Below are positions 20,152 to 28,363 of a stretch of 28,363 nt of DNA, in pieces. The stretch lies in the IMG/VR virus record IMGVR_UViG_3300020442_000039, positions 1-28,363 of that record, one strand, 5' to 3'. The stretch comes from a virus. Under the pieces are notes generated by a model. It ran no database searches and had not been told where the DNA came from. It saw only the letters and a list, made by a program, of their open reading frames with translations. A program made the position numbers and the translations under genes. Position 1 is the stretch's first letter; every line of letters starts with the position of its first letter.

Positions 20152-22025
20152 TGGCAGAGCAACTTAGATACGAGCAAACACTACAAAGGTTAAATATGCC
20201 TAACGTAGATTTTGCTGCGGAAAAAGAAATAGCAAGAGGATACGCACAGATATCAGGTAAGTTAGATCAAATGTCTAACTTCTTTATGAAACAATCTGAA
20301 GGCATGGCTAAGATTGAAGGAGCAGAGTTTGGAGCAGAGAACGCACCAACACCTGAACAAATCAATGCGGCTAAAGATAGTGGTGTAGAATTACAAATAC
20401 CTGGTGACAAGTATAGTGTGTATGGTCAAGCTGCAAGAGGAGCTGCTCTACAATCTGTTTATGATGACATAACATTTGAAGCTAAGAAAACTATTCTTTC
20501 AGATTTGTTAGATAGTGAAAAACGTAACCTCGATCCACAACAACTTAGAGATAAATTTAATACTTTGATTGATGGTTACGCTGGTACCTTTGATCAAACA
20601 TCACCTGCTCTTGCTAAAAAGTTTAGAGCAGAGATGGGTATCTATGCATATGGTAAAATTAGTACAGAGGCTAGTGCATTTCTAAAACGTGAGAAAGACG
20701 AAGAGATTGCATTATACGCTGCACAAGCAGAACTATTTTTAGATAGTAATAGTGGTGGACTAAGAACACTTATTCTTGGTGCAGTAAATGAAAGTGTTAC
20801 TGCTATAGATACTGGTGATGTTACAGAAACAAAAACTAGTGGTGAACTTATTGATGAACTAATTGTTCTCGAAAAGAAAAAGATATTAGCTGGTGCCGTT
20901 GCAGTAGGTATGAGTGAAAGTCAAGTTACTAAAATAGCAAACGCGTTTGATGCAAGGGTTCTACAAATACAATCTAATATTGTCCTAGAGGAGATGTATA
21001 AACAAGGCTCCGATAAAAGAGGAGTGTTTTATCAACGTGTTAAACAAGCAGTAGAGAAAGGCCCTAATAGTAAAATAGCACTAGAGTTACCACCAAGTGT
21101 AAGAGCTGCTTTGTTTTCTACCAAGGCAGACGATAGGAATACTATTGTTAACAATCTGCGTACAGGTTGGAATAACATCATGGACGATACAGAAAAAGAG
21201 ATTGGGTTCAATGATAGTGTAAGAAAAAATGATGTAGAGAATGCAGAAAGGTCATTCAATCTTTCACTAATTACTTACAATGATACTAACAATGCATCTA
21301 CAAAGTCCGCTGCTTTGGTCAATATGGAAACTTCACTTGCTATTCTTAAAAGAAAAGATCCAGAGAAATACTTAGACTTTAAAACAGCATATGATCTACA
21401 CACTAAAAAACCTGGTGATAATACTGATGTAACAAACTTTGCTCTTAGGAACGATGTAAATACAGAAGCATTGTTTGAAATGGATATCGTAAAAGTAAAT
21501 CCAGAAAAAACTATGGCAGATGTTGTTAAGGCTCTTAACGATAAAAAAATTACCTTTGAGTATTACAAAGAGATTGTAAAAAAATATAACAGTTTATATG
21601 ACGAAGATTTCAAAGCAGCCATCAAACGTATGAAGGATGAACTTGGTGTTCCTGCTGATATGTATCTAGATAAAACTTGGTTGAATAGTCAACAAGCAAA
21701 CGTATTGTCTGCGGGTATAACTGCTCTTACAGAAGCAAGACGTAATGATACTAGTGGCACATTTGATGCAGACAAGTGGGTTACAGACAATATGACAAGA
21801 TTAATTACAGAGCAGATACCAAACGTACAAGGACAAAATACTGCTCTTGTCACTAAGATGAAGCGTTACACAAGAAGGCAAGTGTTAATGTTCATTGATG
21901 CAGCAAGAAGAGATAATGATAATGTTGGTCTACAAAAATGGGAGGATTTGTTAGAACGAACTGATACATTGTTCAATGATCCTACATTTGATCAAACACA
22001 ACTACCTCTTTGGAGTAATGAGTAA
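20151..22025 (+). CDS. Internal virion protein (T7 gp15-like by position)
   Basis: The 624-residue protein is almost entirely helical and charged, with no membrane segment. The N-terminus (FAAEKEIARGYAQISGKLDQMSNFFMKQSEGMAKIEGAEF) resembles gp15-type ejection proteins of T7-like phages. It lies between the gp14-like gene and two further large internal-protein genes and is joined by TAATG overlaps. It is expected to be a core component ejected with DNA. Sequence similarity to T7 gp15 itself is not evident to me, so the name rests on order and composition. Confidence 0.6.
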   Translation: MAEQLRYEQTLQRLNMPNVDFAAEKEIARGYAQISGKLDQMSNFFMKQSEGMAKIEGAEFGAENAPTPEQINAAKDSGVELQIPGDKYSVYGQAARGAALQSVYDDITFEAKKTILSDLLDSEKRNLDPQQLRDKFNTLIDGYAGTFDQTSPALAKKFRAEMGIYAYGKISTEASAFLKREKDEEIALYAAQAELFLDSNSGGLRTLILGAVNESVTAIDTGDVTETKTSGELIDELIVLEKKKILAGAVAVGMSESQVTKIANAFDARVLQIQSNIVLEEMYKQGSDKRGVFYQRVKQAVEKGPNSKIALELPPSVRAALFSTKADDRNTIVNNLRTGWNNIMDDTEKEIGFNDSVRKNDVENAERSFNLSLITYNDTNNASTKSAALVNMETSLAILKRKDPEKYLDFKTAYDLHTKKPGDNTDVTNFALRNDVNTEALFEMDIVKVNPEKTMADVVKALNDKKITFEYYKEIVKKYNSLYDEDFKAAIKRMKDELGVPADMYLDKTWLNSQQANVLSAGITALTEARRNDTSGTFDADKWVTDNMTRLITEQIPNVQGQNTALVTKMKRYTRRQVLMFIDAARRDNDNVGLQKWEDLLERTDTLFNDPTFDQTQLPLWSNE

Positions 22026-23971
22026 TGGATGAATTTAGCAAACAGTTTAGCAAAGATTGGTTTGGTAGTGGCAGTAGTTTAGGTGCAGATGAAACGTACT
22101 CTATCTATTACGATGTCCATACTGGTGAACAAAAGTATTACCCTGGTGAGTTACCTTTGAAAGTAGGTTTGCCTGAGAATATTGAAGATGGCACACCAGA
22201 GGCTATGGAATATAAGAAACAACAAATAGAAGTTTATGGTTTTCCATATGAACTCATATCAGATAGTGAAATAGAAAGAGTTAAAAAACTACGACAAGAA
22301 ACAGTTATTGAAGATCCTAACTGGGCAAGAGCATCTAAAATGCTTAGAGCATATATGCAACCAGGTGCAGATGAATTTAAAACAGACAAAGAATATTCTG
22401 AATGGGGAATAGACTTTATGTCTAGTTTTGAAAACAACTTTACTAATATGGTTTTCAATGTCGCTAAGTTAGAAAGTGCGCCACCACAAGCAATGCACGC
22501 GATGTATTACTTAATGGAAACCGCAGATAGAGAAGGAGTGTTAGCTGAGAACTTCTGGCGTGGTATGTATTATACTGTATTTGATTACGCCAACTTGGTT
22601 GGTTTGGGAACTATGGGTATTGGTCTTATTGGCAAGTCAGCTGGTAAGCAGTTAACCAAAGTAGGATTTAAAGAAGCACTAAAAAGAATTGTTATGTCTA
22701 AACCTGATGCATCTGATTTATTGATGATGGCAGAAGGAGGAGTATATGCAGGTGGTTTCAATGTAGGTCAACAGAAAGTCAAAGTAGGAGCAGGTAAGCA
22801 AGACGAAGTAAGTGTAGGTGAGGCTGCTGGTTCAGCAGCAATAGGATCAGCTATAGGCCCAACTCTCAATAGAGCAGGTCAGGTTGTTATGGAAGGTGGT
22901 AAACGTGTTGCTAGTAAAGTATCAGAGAAACTTGCACCATCTGCAGAAACCATAGCTGCTAAAAACGTAGACCAGGTTATTGATGATACAGTAGGTGTAA
23001 CACCAAAAGAAGAACCTAAACCAAAACCATTCCCTGTTCCTGACAATCCATTTGTAGGTAAAAATACAAAACCATTTTCTTTAGCAACATCAAAAGAAGA
23101 ATTGATTGAAGGTGCAAAAATAGCAGAGGACGCTAGGACTTGGTACACAAAACATAATGAAACTATTGCAGAACTATTTGGTGAAGATGCACAACTATTC
23201 AAAGAACTAATTGGTGTTACATCTCAACAAGCATCAGTAGATGAAAATATAGCTAGAGCCATGATGGCCTATGACTATTTAAAAATACATGGAACTTTTG
23301 CAAAACTAAAAGCAAAAGATAAAAATGTAAAAAATCCTACTGAGCATCATCTACCATTACTATCAGGTGTTATAGCTAATCTTAGAAGGTTAGAAGGAGT
23401 AGACCCATCTGCTACTGGTAAACTTGCTACCCAAAAGGGTATCAGGGAAAGAATGGGTATGGAGCCAACAGAAACTACCTTTGGTATCAAAACATATCTA
23501 GGAGGTAACAAAGTACCCGACTTTGTAGAGGCTATGTTTGAAGGAACAGACGAAGTAGTCACTATGGATAGGCATATGATACAGATATTGTTTGGTCAAA
23601 AAGCACAAGTAAATAATAGCAGTATGGCAGAAGGTAAGCGAATTGTTACTGAAATAGCTAACGAATTAGGGTGGACACCTAAAGAAACACAAGCTGCAAT
23701 TTGGAGCTTTAATCAAATCAAAGATAGTGATATAGTAAAAAGAAAAAAGGTAGATTTAACTGATGTCAGAGATTACAAAAAAGCAATCGAAGAAAGAAGA
23801 GATGCCATCCTCGAACTCGTCACAAAGTTTCGTGACACTGGAGGACAGAGCAAGAGCGTTCAATCTGGGAGCAATACTGTTGGAAAAGATACAGGAACGT
23901 CAACTCAAGGCAACACAACAAACAAAGGAGTAGATACAACAGATCCTCCTATCAACGAGGGAGGTGAATAG
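22025..23971 (+). CDS. Internal virion protein with HhH-GPD-like (DNA-glycosylase-like) segment
   Basis: A 648-residue protein. Residues 1-180 are a charged domain; there is a hydrophobic stretch near 190-205 (LVGLGTMGIGLIG), a Gly/Ala-rich part near 235-290, a Pro/Lys linker at about 325-340, then a compact domain at about 345-565. In that domain, TSQQASVDENIARAMMAYDYL (399-419) resembles the first helix of HhH-GPD glycosylases, LGGNK (492-496) aligns with their hairpin, and Asp515 in VTMDRHM lies 22 residues after the first hairpin Gly, as in the VDTH motif. I recall this domain as an uncharacterised phage family. The C-terminal 40 residues are Ser/Thr/Gly-rich. Confidence 0.55.
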   Translation: MDEFSKQFSKDWFGSGSSLGADETYSIYYDVHTGEQKYYPGELPLKVGLPENIEDGTPEAMEYKKQQIEVYGFPYELISDSEIERVKKLRQETVIEDPNWARASKMLRAYMQPGADEFKTDKEYSEWGIDFMSSFENNFTNMVFNVAKLESAPPQAMHAMYYLMETADREGVLAENFWRGMYYTVFDYANLVGLGTMGIGLIGKSAGKQLTKVGFKEALKRIVMSKPDASDLLMMAEGGVYAGGFNVGQQKVKVGAGKQDEVSVGEAAGSAAIGSAIGPTLNRAGQVVMEGGKRVASKVSEKLAPSAETIAAKNVDQVIDDTVGVTPKEEPKPKPFPVPDNPFVGKNTKPFSLATSKEELIEGAKIAEDARTWYTKHNETIAELFGEDAQLFKELIGVTSQQASVDENIARAMMAYDYLKIHGTFAKLKAKDKNVKNPTEHHLPLLSGVIANLRRLEGVDPSATGKLATQKGIRERMGMEPTETTFGIKTYLGGNKVPDFVEAMFEGTDEVVTMDRHMIQILFGQKAQVNNSSMAEGKRIVTEIANELGWTPKETQAAIWSFNQIKDSDIVKRKKVDLTDVRDYKKAIEERRDAILELVTKFRDTGGQSKSVQSGSNTVGKDTGTSTQGNTTNKGVDTTDPPINEGGE

Positions 23972-26900
23972 TGTCTATACCTAAAGACGAAATTGACAAA
24001 CTATCTTCAGATGTCTTAACACCAGACTTACCTGAAGGTGGTGATATCCCTACAGAAAAGATTATTGATGGAACTGGTAAAGAAGCAGATCCAAACTTTA
24101 TAGATCCAATTCAAACAGAATACCCCGATGGGGAACCTGTACAATATGCACAAGCTAATATTACCAAGAAGATAGGTAAAGTAGTTACAGATGCTGTTGA
24201 TACTTGGACTGATACTATGGGTGGTACAGATGCTATCCGTAGTCCTAACCAAAAAAAATCAAAAGAAAAATTAAACATCAAGGGTGAGAACCCTATAGCT
24301 ACTACTGACACTAGTGGTAACGTATTGATACGTTCTATGTCATTAGAAGAACTTAATGAAGTAAGAAACTTCATGAAGAGTGATATAGATTTTGATGTTG
24401 TTCTACCTAATCTAAATAAAATAGATAGCAAACTATCTGGTGATACTGCTGATGTACAATTTAAAAAACTCATTGCAGCAATGTATGAGCATTACAAAGG
24501 TACAACAGGGCCAGATGGTAAACCATTACTACAAAAAGGTGAGAGGGGTTTTGAGCAGATTATAGCTGATGCCAACAAGATTGGTTCTACAGATATAATG
24601 ATACAACTTCTTGAACGTAAACCTGGTGATAGACTATTTAGTGATGCACAACTTTTAGCAGCTAGGCGTACAGTTTTATCTTTTGAGATCTTGGCACAAA
24701 AGGCCTTGAGGAAATATGAGAAGAGTGGTGAGGCAGTAGATATGGCTAGGGCCTTACAGGCTCTAAACATAAGTGCATATGCACAGATACAATTAGTGGG
24801 CGCACAAGAAGATATAGGTAGAGCCTTAGTATCTAATAAAATTATTGCATCCCCTGGTAAGAGCCGTATCAATGCTCTAGCTGGTTGGATGGATACAAAC
24901 ACAGTAAGTGATTTTACTGCTAATATTACAGACAAAAATGTACATGAATTTCTAGAAGCTAATGGTGGGGAAGATGCCGTAAGAAGTCTATTGGTTGCTT
25001 ACAAACGTCTACCTAACGATAAGACTAGAAATAAATTCATGCGTAACACTTTCTTGGAAACAATAAAAATGTCACCAAGATTAGTTATGGAGATATACCA
25101 AACTGCATTGCTATCCTCTGGTGTTACTCATGCTTATAACGCTGCAGGTACAGGTGTTATGATGGAACTGCAAATGATAGAGCGGTTCATGGGAGGTGAT
25201 TTCAAAGAGGCATATCATATGCTCAAGGCTCATGCTACATACTTCCCACAAGCATTAATGGCCATGTCACACGCATTGATACATGAAAAGTCATTAACAG
25301 AAAATGTTTCCAAATTAGACGTAAGTGGTAGGTCAATCACAAGACACGCCTTTGGTTTGCGTAGTCGATTGGCGGGCGAAGGTGGGGGAAACATTGAAAG
25401 TGCTGCCGCTCTAACTATAGATGGTTTTGGTATCTTAATGAGAGCATTAGGCTATCGTCCTATGATAGCTATTGATGAGTTTTTTAAGACTATGGGTAGA
25501 GGTATGGAAATAGATGCCTTGGCTCATAGGGCTGCTAGTGAAGCTGCAAAAGCAAAACGTGTAGCACTAAAAGATAGTGGTAAAACTGTTGAACAAATAA
25601 ACAAAGAAGCTGCAAAAGTATATCAATCTACTTTTCTTAAAACACAACAAAGCCAAGGTACATTTGATGAGGCATCTGAGTTTGCTAGAATGATTACCTT
25701 CCAAGATGATTTGCCTGGTACTCTAGGTAAGGCTAGTGGTTTCTTTAATAATCCTGTCGTTAAGATATGGGTTCCTTTCTATAAAACTCCTACACAGATT
25801 GTAAGACGTGTATCAGAACGTACACCATTGGCATTGATGATGCCTAGTGTAATGAGAGATAAGATTATCAATGGTAATGCTAGAGAAAGAAAAGAAGCAT
25901 TAGTAAGAATGACTACAGGTGCAGGTTTGTTTGCTACAACAATGTATGTTGCATCAGGTGGTTATGATGAAGATTTTGTAATCACAGGCTATGGCCCAAG
26001 AGATCAAAAACAAAGAACACGTTGGTTAGAAAACAACGAACCATACTCTATTGGTATTAGAAACCCTGAAACTGGTAAATGGGATTTTATTAGTTATGCA
26101 AGGTATGACCCTGTAGCTGGTACTTTGGCAATGGCCGCAGATGCTACGGATATTCTTTACAACCTAGATAATGATGATACTGCCTTAGATCTTATTCTTG
26201 GTGGTGGTACTGCTACTATGAAATACACAGCTACTGCTCTACCTATGACACAGTTTATAGGAGAGATAGTAGATTTAGCAGGATCTAAGTTTGAGAGCCA
26301 TGAAAGTAAAATGGAAAGACTAACACAACTCTTGGCTAAACAAACCTTTATGGCAGGTGGAATTGTCAAAGAACACGTTATGTCTGGTGGTTTTGGAGGT
26401 GTACAACTCAAAGGTAGTATAGAGAGATCTGGTTATGGTGAGGGTGCTAAGTTTGGAGATATGACTTTAGGTAGTGAGTTTGGCTCAAGCATTATACCAC
26501 AAGAACAATATCAAGATGTTGATATACCTTTTTGGGATAGACCTGCAGGACTATACCCTATTACAAGAGCATACTATGAAATGTTAAATGGTATTTGTTC
26601 TAAGACCGCAGGATGTTCTAGTGAGTTACCTGTTAAAACAAATAGATGGAATGAGCCTTTACCACAAACTAGAGGTACAGGTTGGGAACTTATACAGCCT
26701 TGGAGAATAATATCTAAGCCAAGTGCAAACATTATTAATCAAGAACTAGAGAAGTTAAACTTTGCTTTTCCTAGGCTATCGGTGACTATGGGTGAACCAC
26801 AAATCAAGCTAAATGCAGAACAATATGCTAGATATGTAGAGTTATACAATGACCCTTCTAAATCTCCATATGCTACTGAATATTTCAAAACACAAGTTTA

Positions 26901-27255
26901 TTCAGGTGGTGAAAGCCTAATGCCTAAAAACGTAGTAGAAACTATGAAATTGGCAATAAATAGTGATCAATACACAAACATGATGATACAGAGTACCTCT
27001 ACGATAGGTGCTGTAAGAGAGCCTGCGTCTAGGGCGCATCGTATTGATATCTTAAAAGGCATTGATAATGAATATAAATCATATGCTAAAGATCTCATGG
27101 TATATGAGTTTCCAGAGTTAGCAGCATTAATTCAACAACGTGACGTGTTCAAAGAAGAGATGGGAACTAACCCTCGATTGTTACTAAAACCATCATTAGG
27201 GGAAATGGAAGCAGCATCTGATAAGAACATGAGGGAACTATTTGGAGTAGAATAA
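23971..27255 (+). CDS. Large internal virion / ejection protein (T7 gp16-like by position)
   Basis: The 1094-residue protein starts at GTG 23971, one base overlapping the previous stop, with GGGAGG upstream. Residues 1-120 are acidic and low-complexity. A long helical body follows, and the region from about 585 contains FFNNPVVKIWVPFYKTPTQIVRRVSERTPL and TTGAGLFATTMYVASGG, then GYGPRDQKQR and PYSIGIRN...ISYARYDPVAGTLAMAAD. I recall this pattern from the C-terminal part of large phage ejection proteins. T7 gp16 carries a lytic transglycosylase near its N-terminus; I see no such motif here. It is expected to be ejected and form part of the DNA channel. Confidence 0.6.
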   Translation: MSIPKDEIDKLSSDVLTPDLPEGGDIPTEKIIDGTGKEADPNFIDPIQTEYPDGEPVQYAQANITKKIGKVVTDAVDTWTDTMGGTDAIRSPNQKKSKEKLNIKGENPIATTDTSGNVLIRSMSLEELNEVRNFMKSDIDFDVVLPNLNKIDSKLSGDTADVQFKKLIAAMYEHYKGTTGPDGKPLLQKGERGFEQIIADANKIGSTDIMIQLLERKPGDRLFSDAQLLAARRTVLSFEILAQKALRKYEKSGEAVDMARALQALNISAYAQIQLVGAQEDIGRALVSNKIIASPGKSRINALAGWMDTNTVSDFTANITDKNVHEFLEANGGEDAVRSLLVAYKRLPNDKTRNKFMRNTFLETIKMSPRLVMEIYQTALLSSGVTHAYNAAGTGVMMELQMIERFMGGDFKEAYHMLKAHATYFPQALMAMSHALIHEKSLTENVSKLDVSGRSITRHAFGLRSRLAGEGGGNIESAAALTIDGFGILMRALGYRPMIAIDEFFKTMGRGMEIDALAHRAASEAAKAKRVALKDSGKTVEQINKEAAKVYQSTFLKTQQSQGTFDEASEFARMITFQDDLPGTLGKASGFFNNPVVKIWVPFYKTPTQIVRRVSERTPLALMMPSVMRDKIINGNARERKEALVRMTTGAGLFATTMYVASGGYDEDFVITGYGPRDQKQRTRWLENNEPYSIGIRNPETGKWDFISYARYDPVAGTLAMAADATDILYNLDNDDTALDLILGGGTATMKYTATALPMTQFIGEIVDLAGSKFESHESKMERLTQLLAKQTFMAGGIVKEHVMSGGFGGVQLKGSIERSGYGEGAKFGDMTLGSEFGSSIIPQEQYQDVDIPFWDRPAGLYPITRAYYEMLNGICSKTAGCSSELPVKTNRWNEPLPQTRGTGWELIQPWRIISKPSANIINQELEKLNFAFPRLSVTMGEPQIKLNAEQYARYVELYNDPSKSPYATEYFKTQVYSGGESLMPKNVVETMKLAINSDQYTNMMIQSTSTIGAVREPASRAHRIDILKGIDNEYKSYAKDLMVYEFPELAALIQQRDVFKEEMGTNPRLLLKPSLGEMEAASDKNMRELFGVE

Positions 27256-27312
27256 TTATGTTCTCTAATGACAAAATAGCAAATTTGGTATATACATTAA
27301 GTGAGGTATGCT

Positions 27313-28363
27313 ATGGCTACATTTGATGTTAACAGTAATACAAGGAAGGTACAGGCTACAGCTAACGGAACACAAACAGAGTTTTCCTTTAGCTTCCAGG
27401 TCAATGCTACCTCTGACATTAAAGTATTTGTAGATGGCGTACAAAAACAAGAAAGCGTAAACTACGATATTAAGAACAGCAGTAATGGTGCTGGTCTAAA
27501 TGCAGATGGTACAGGTAAAGTAGTATTTATAACACCACCTGCGGCTACCTCTACTACATATACAGTAACAGTACAAAACCCTGGTAGTGGTAATAAGTTT
27601 TACATAGGAGGGGTTCAACAACTTGCTCTCAATCTTACAGAGGGTAATACCTACATTTTTAACTATCCTTCTGCTCATCCTTTTAGATTTTCAACTACAG
27701 CAGATGGCACACATGGAGGAGGTACTGAGTACACCACTGGTGTTACTCATAACTCATCCACCCAAGTAACTATAGTCGTTCCTGTTGGTGCGCCTACTCT
27801 CTACTATTATTGTGCTAATCACTCAGGGATGGGAGGAACTGCTAACACTCCATCTGCAGGCACAGATCATAGACCAACGGCTAATCAAAGTGTTGCCATA
27901 AAATCAGAGGTTCCTAAATCAAGAACTAGTGTATACACAGCTGGTGGTAATATTACCGCAGCTTCTCTAGAAACTGACTTTGATACAATCACCATGCAAC
28001 TTGGTGACAATGCTGAAACACTAAACAGGTCTGTCAAAGCACCAGTAGGTGACCCTGATAACATTGATATGACTATGCCTACAAAGGCAAGTAGACTAGG
28101 AACTGTATTAGGTTTCAATGCTACAACAGGTAACCCTGAAGCGGGCCCTAAGATTGCAGATGTATCTACATTAGCTGCTATAACTGCAGACATAGCTACA
28201 CTCGCAGATATCGAAGATGGTACGGAAGCAACAGATGCCATTCAAGACGTAGCAGCAATAAAAAATCAAGTGCAGACTGTTGGAAGTAATGTAGCTGCAA
28301 TAACTAACGTCAACTCAAATATGGCAGCAGTTACGACTGTTAGCACTAACATCAATGATGTTA
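27313..28363 (+). CDS. Tail fibre, T7 gp17-type N-terminal domain with inserted cupredoxin-like domain (partial)
   Basis: The gene starts at ATG 27313 (GAGG 6 bases upstream) and runs off the window after 350 codons. Residues 1-90 (MATFDVNSNTRKVQATANGT...TEFSFSF...IKVFVDG) and about 190-245 (VAIKSEVPKSRTSVYTAGGN...ETDFDTITMQLGDNAETL) together match the T7 tail-fibre N-terminal domain that docks on the tail. Between them, residues about 93-180 form a cupredoxin-like domain with His122 (SAHPFRF), Cys167, His170 and Met173 (YYYCANHSGMGG). From about 280 on, a repetitive Ala/Val/Thr/Ile coiled stretch begins, as usual before fibre shafts. The receptor-binding end lies outside the window. Confidence 0.75.
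   Translation, partial: MATFDVNSNTRKVQATANGTQTEFSFSFQVNATSDIKVFVDGVQKQESVNYDIKNSSNGAGLNADGTGKVVFITPPAATSTTYTVTVQNPGSGNKFYIGGVQQLALNLTEGNTYIFNYPSAHPFRFSTTADGTHGGGTEYTTGVTHNSSTQVTIVVPVGAPTLYYYCANHSGMGGTANTPSAGTDHRPTANQSVAIKSEVPKSRTSVYTAGGNITAASLETDFDTITMQLGDNAETLNRSVKAPVGDPDNIDMTMPTKASRLGTVLGFNATTGNPEAGPKIADVSTLAAITADIATLADIEDGTEATDAIQDVAAIKNQVQTVGSNVAAITNVNSNMAAVTTVSTNINDV

Noticed and set aside
24111-24935. Two long minus-strand ORFs (120 and 147 codons) opposite the large internal protein
   Set aside because: Low-complexity Ser/Leu/Ile composition typical of antisense frames, no ribosome binding sites, and a well-supported gene covers the plus strand.
27258-27326. 22-codon ORF between the large internal protein and the tail fibre, and a weak ATGACA-N17-TATACA promoter in the same gap
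   Set aside because: Too short and without a ribosome binding site; the promoter match is poor. The 57-base gap otherwise shows only the fibre ribosome binding site.
27885-28241. Minus-strand 118-codon ORF opposite the tail fibre
   Set aside because: Ala/Ser/Val repeats mirror the repetitive fibre shaft on the plus strand; no independent evidence.
1-28363. CRISPR array, rRNA or insertion sequence
   Set aside because: No regularly spaced repeats, no rRNA-like sequence and no transposase ORF were seen; the serine recombinase sits inside a phage operon without flanking inverted repeats.

Overview
The window is a stretch of a tailed double-stranded DNA phage with a short-tailed, T7-like (podovirus) virion. 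Evidence is the co-ordered set of terminase, head-tail connector, scaffold, major capsid, two tail-tube-type proteins, three internal virion proteins and a tail fibre. Base composition is AT-rich (about 35-40% G+C in the lines I counted by hand). Three things point to a marine alphaproteobacterial host: the style of the small accessory proteins, a 3TM holin of the kind found in alphaproteobacterial gene-transfer agents, and a GTTC-N7-GTTC box, which is the classical LexA box of alphaproteobacteria. The host assignment is inference. No DNA polymerase, single-subunit RNA polymerase or primase/helicase is visible here, so the early region is not T7-like.

Layout. (1) 1-2402, plus strand: a lysis and accessory cassette with small membrane proteins, a 3TM holin, several very small basic proteins and an M15-type endolysin. 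(2) 7108 down to 2395, minus strand: an early operon with a serine recombinase, a C5-cytosine methyltransferase, two small proteins, a YqaJ-like exonuclease, a RecT-like annealing protein and, last, a LexA-type winged-helix protein with no peptidase domain. Its end overlaps the endolysin tail to tail by 8 bp. (3) 7109-7268: a divergent control region with candidate promoters in both directions, a perfect alphaproteobacterial LexA box and a helically phased direct repeat before the first rightward gene. (4) 7269-9038, plus strand: a ribbon-helix-helix protein, a DUF1064-type nuclease and a winged-helix replication-initiator-like protein with iteron-like repeats and an AT-rich tract in its linker. 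A structured 208-bp interval follows, with an H-type pseudoknot and an 18-bp palindrome. (5) 9035-15534, plus strand: a possible SSB-like protein, the terminase subunits, a GNAT-like protein, small basic and acidic proteins, the portal, a Bbp19-like protein and the scaffold. (6) 15535-16907: the capsid unit, preceded by a candidate promoter and a four-way-junction leader and followed by a strong hairpin in the position of T7 T-phi. (7) 16908-28363: tail tube and nozzle proteins, internal (ejection) proteins and the start of a tail fibre that runs off the window.

How the parts fit. The recombinase, the LexA-like regulator and the LexA box suggest a temperate or DNA-damage-responsive phage whose early genes are wired into host SOS control. 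The exonuclease and RecT form a Red-like recombination pair. The methyltransferase may protect the genome. The late genes are packed with 1-, 4- or longer-base overlaps, which implies translational coupling.

Most interesting observations: a cupredoxin-like domain, with all four type-1 copper ligands in amicyanin-like spacing, inserted into the T7-type N-terminal domain of the tail fibre; a HhH-GPD DNA-glycosylase-like segment inside an ejected internal virion protein; the LexA box paired with a peptidase-less LexA-like protein; a pseudoknot upstream of a possible SSB gene, recalling T4 gene 32; and a four-way-junction leader before the capsid gene. All functional names are from reading the sequence; no database search was run.
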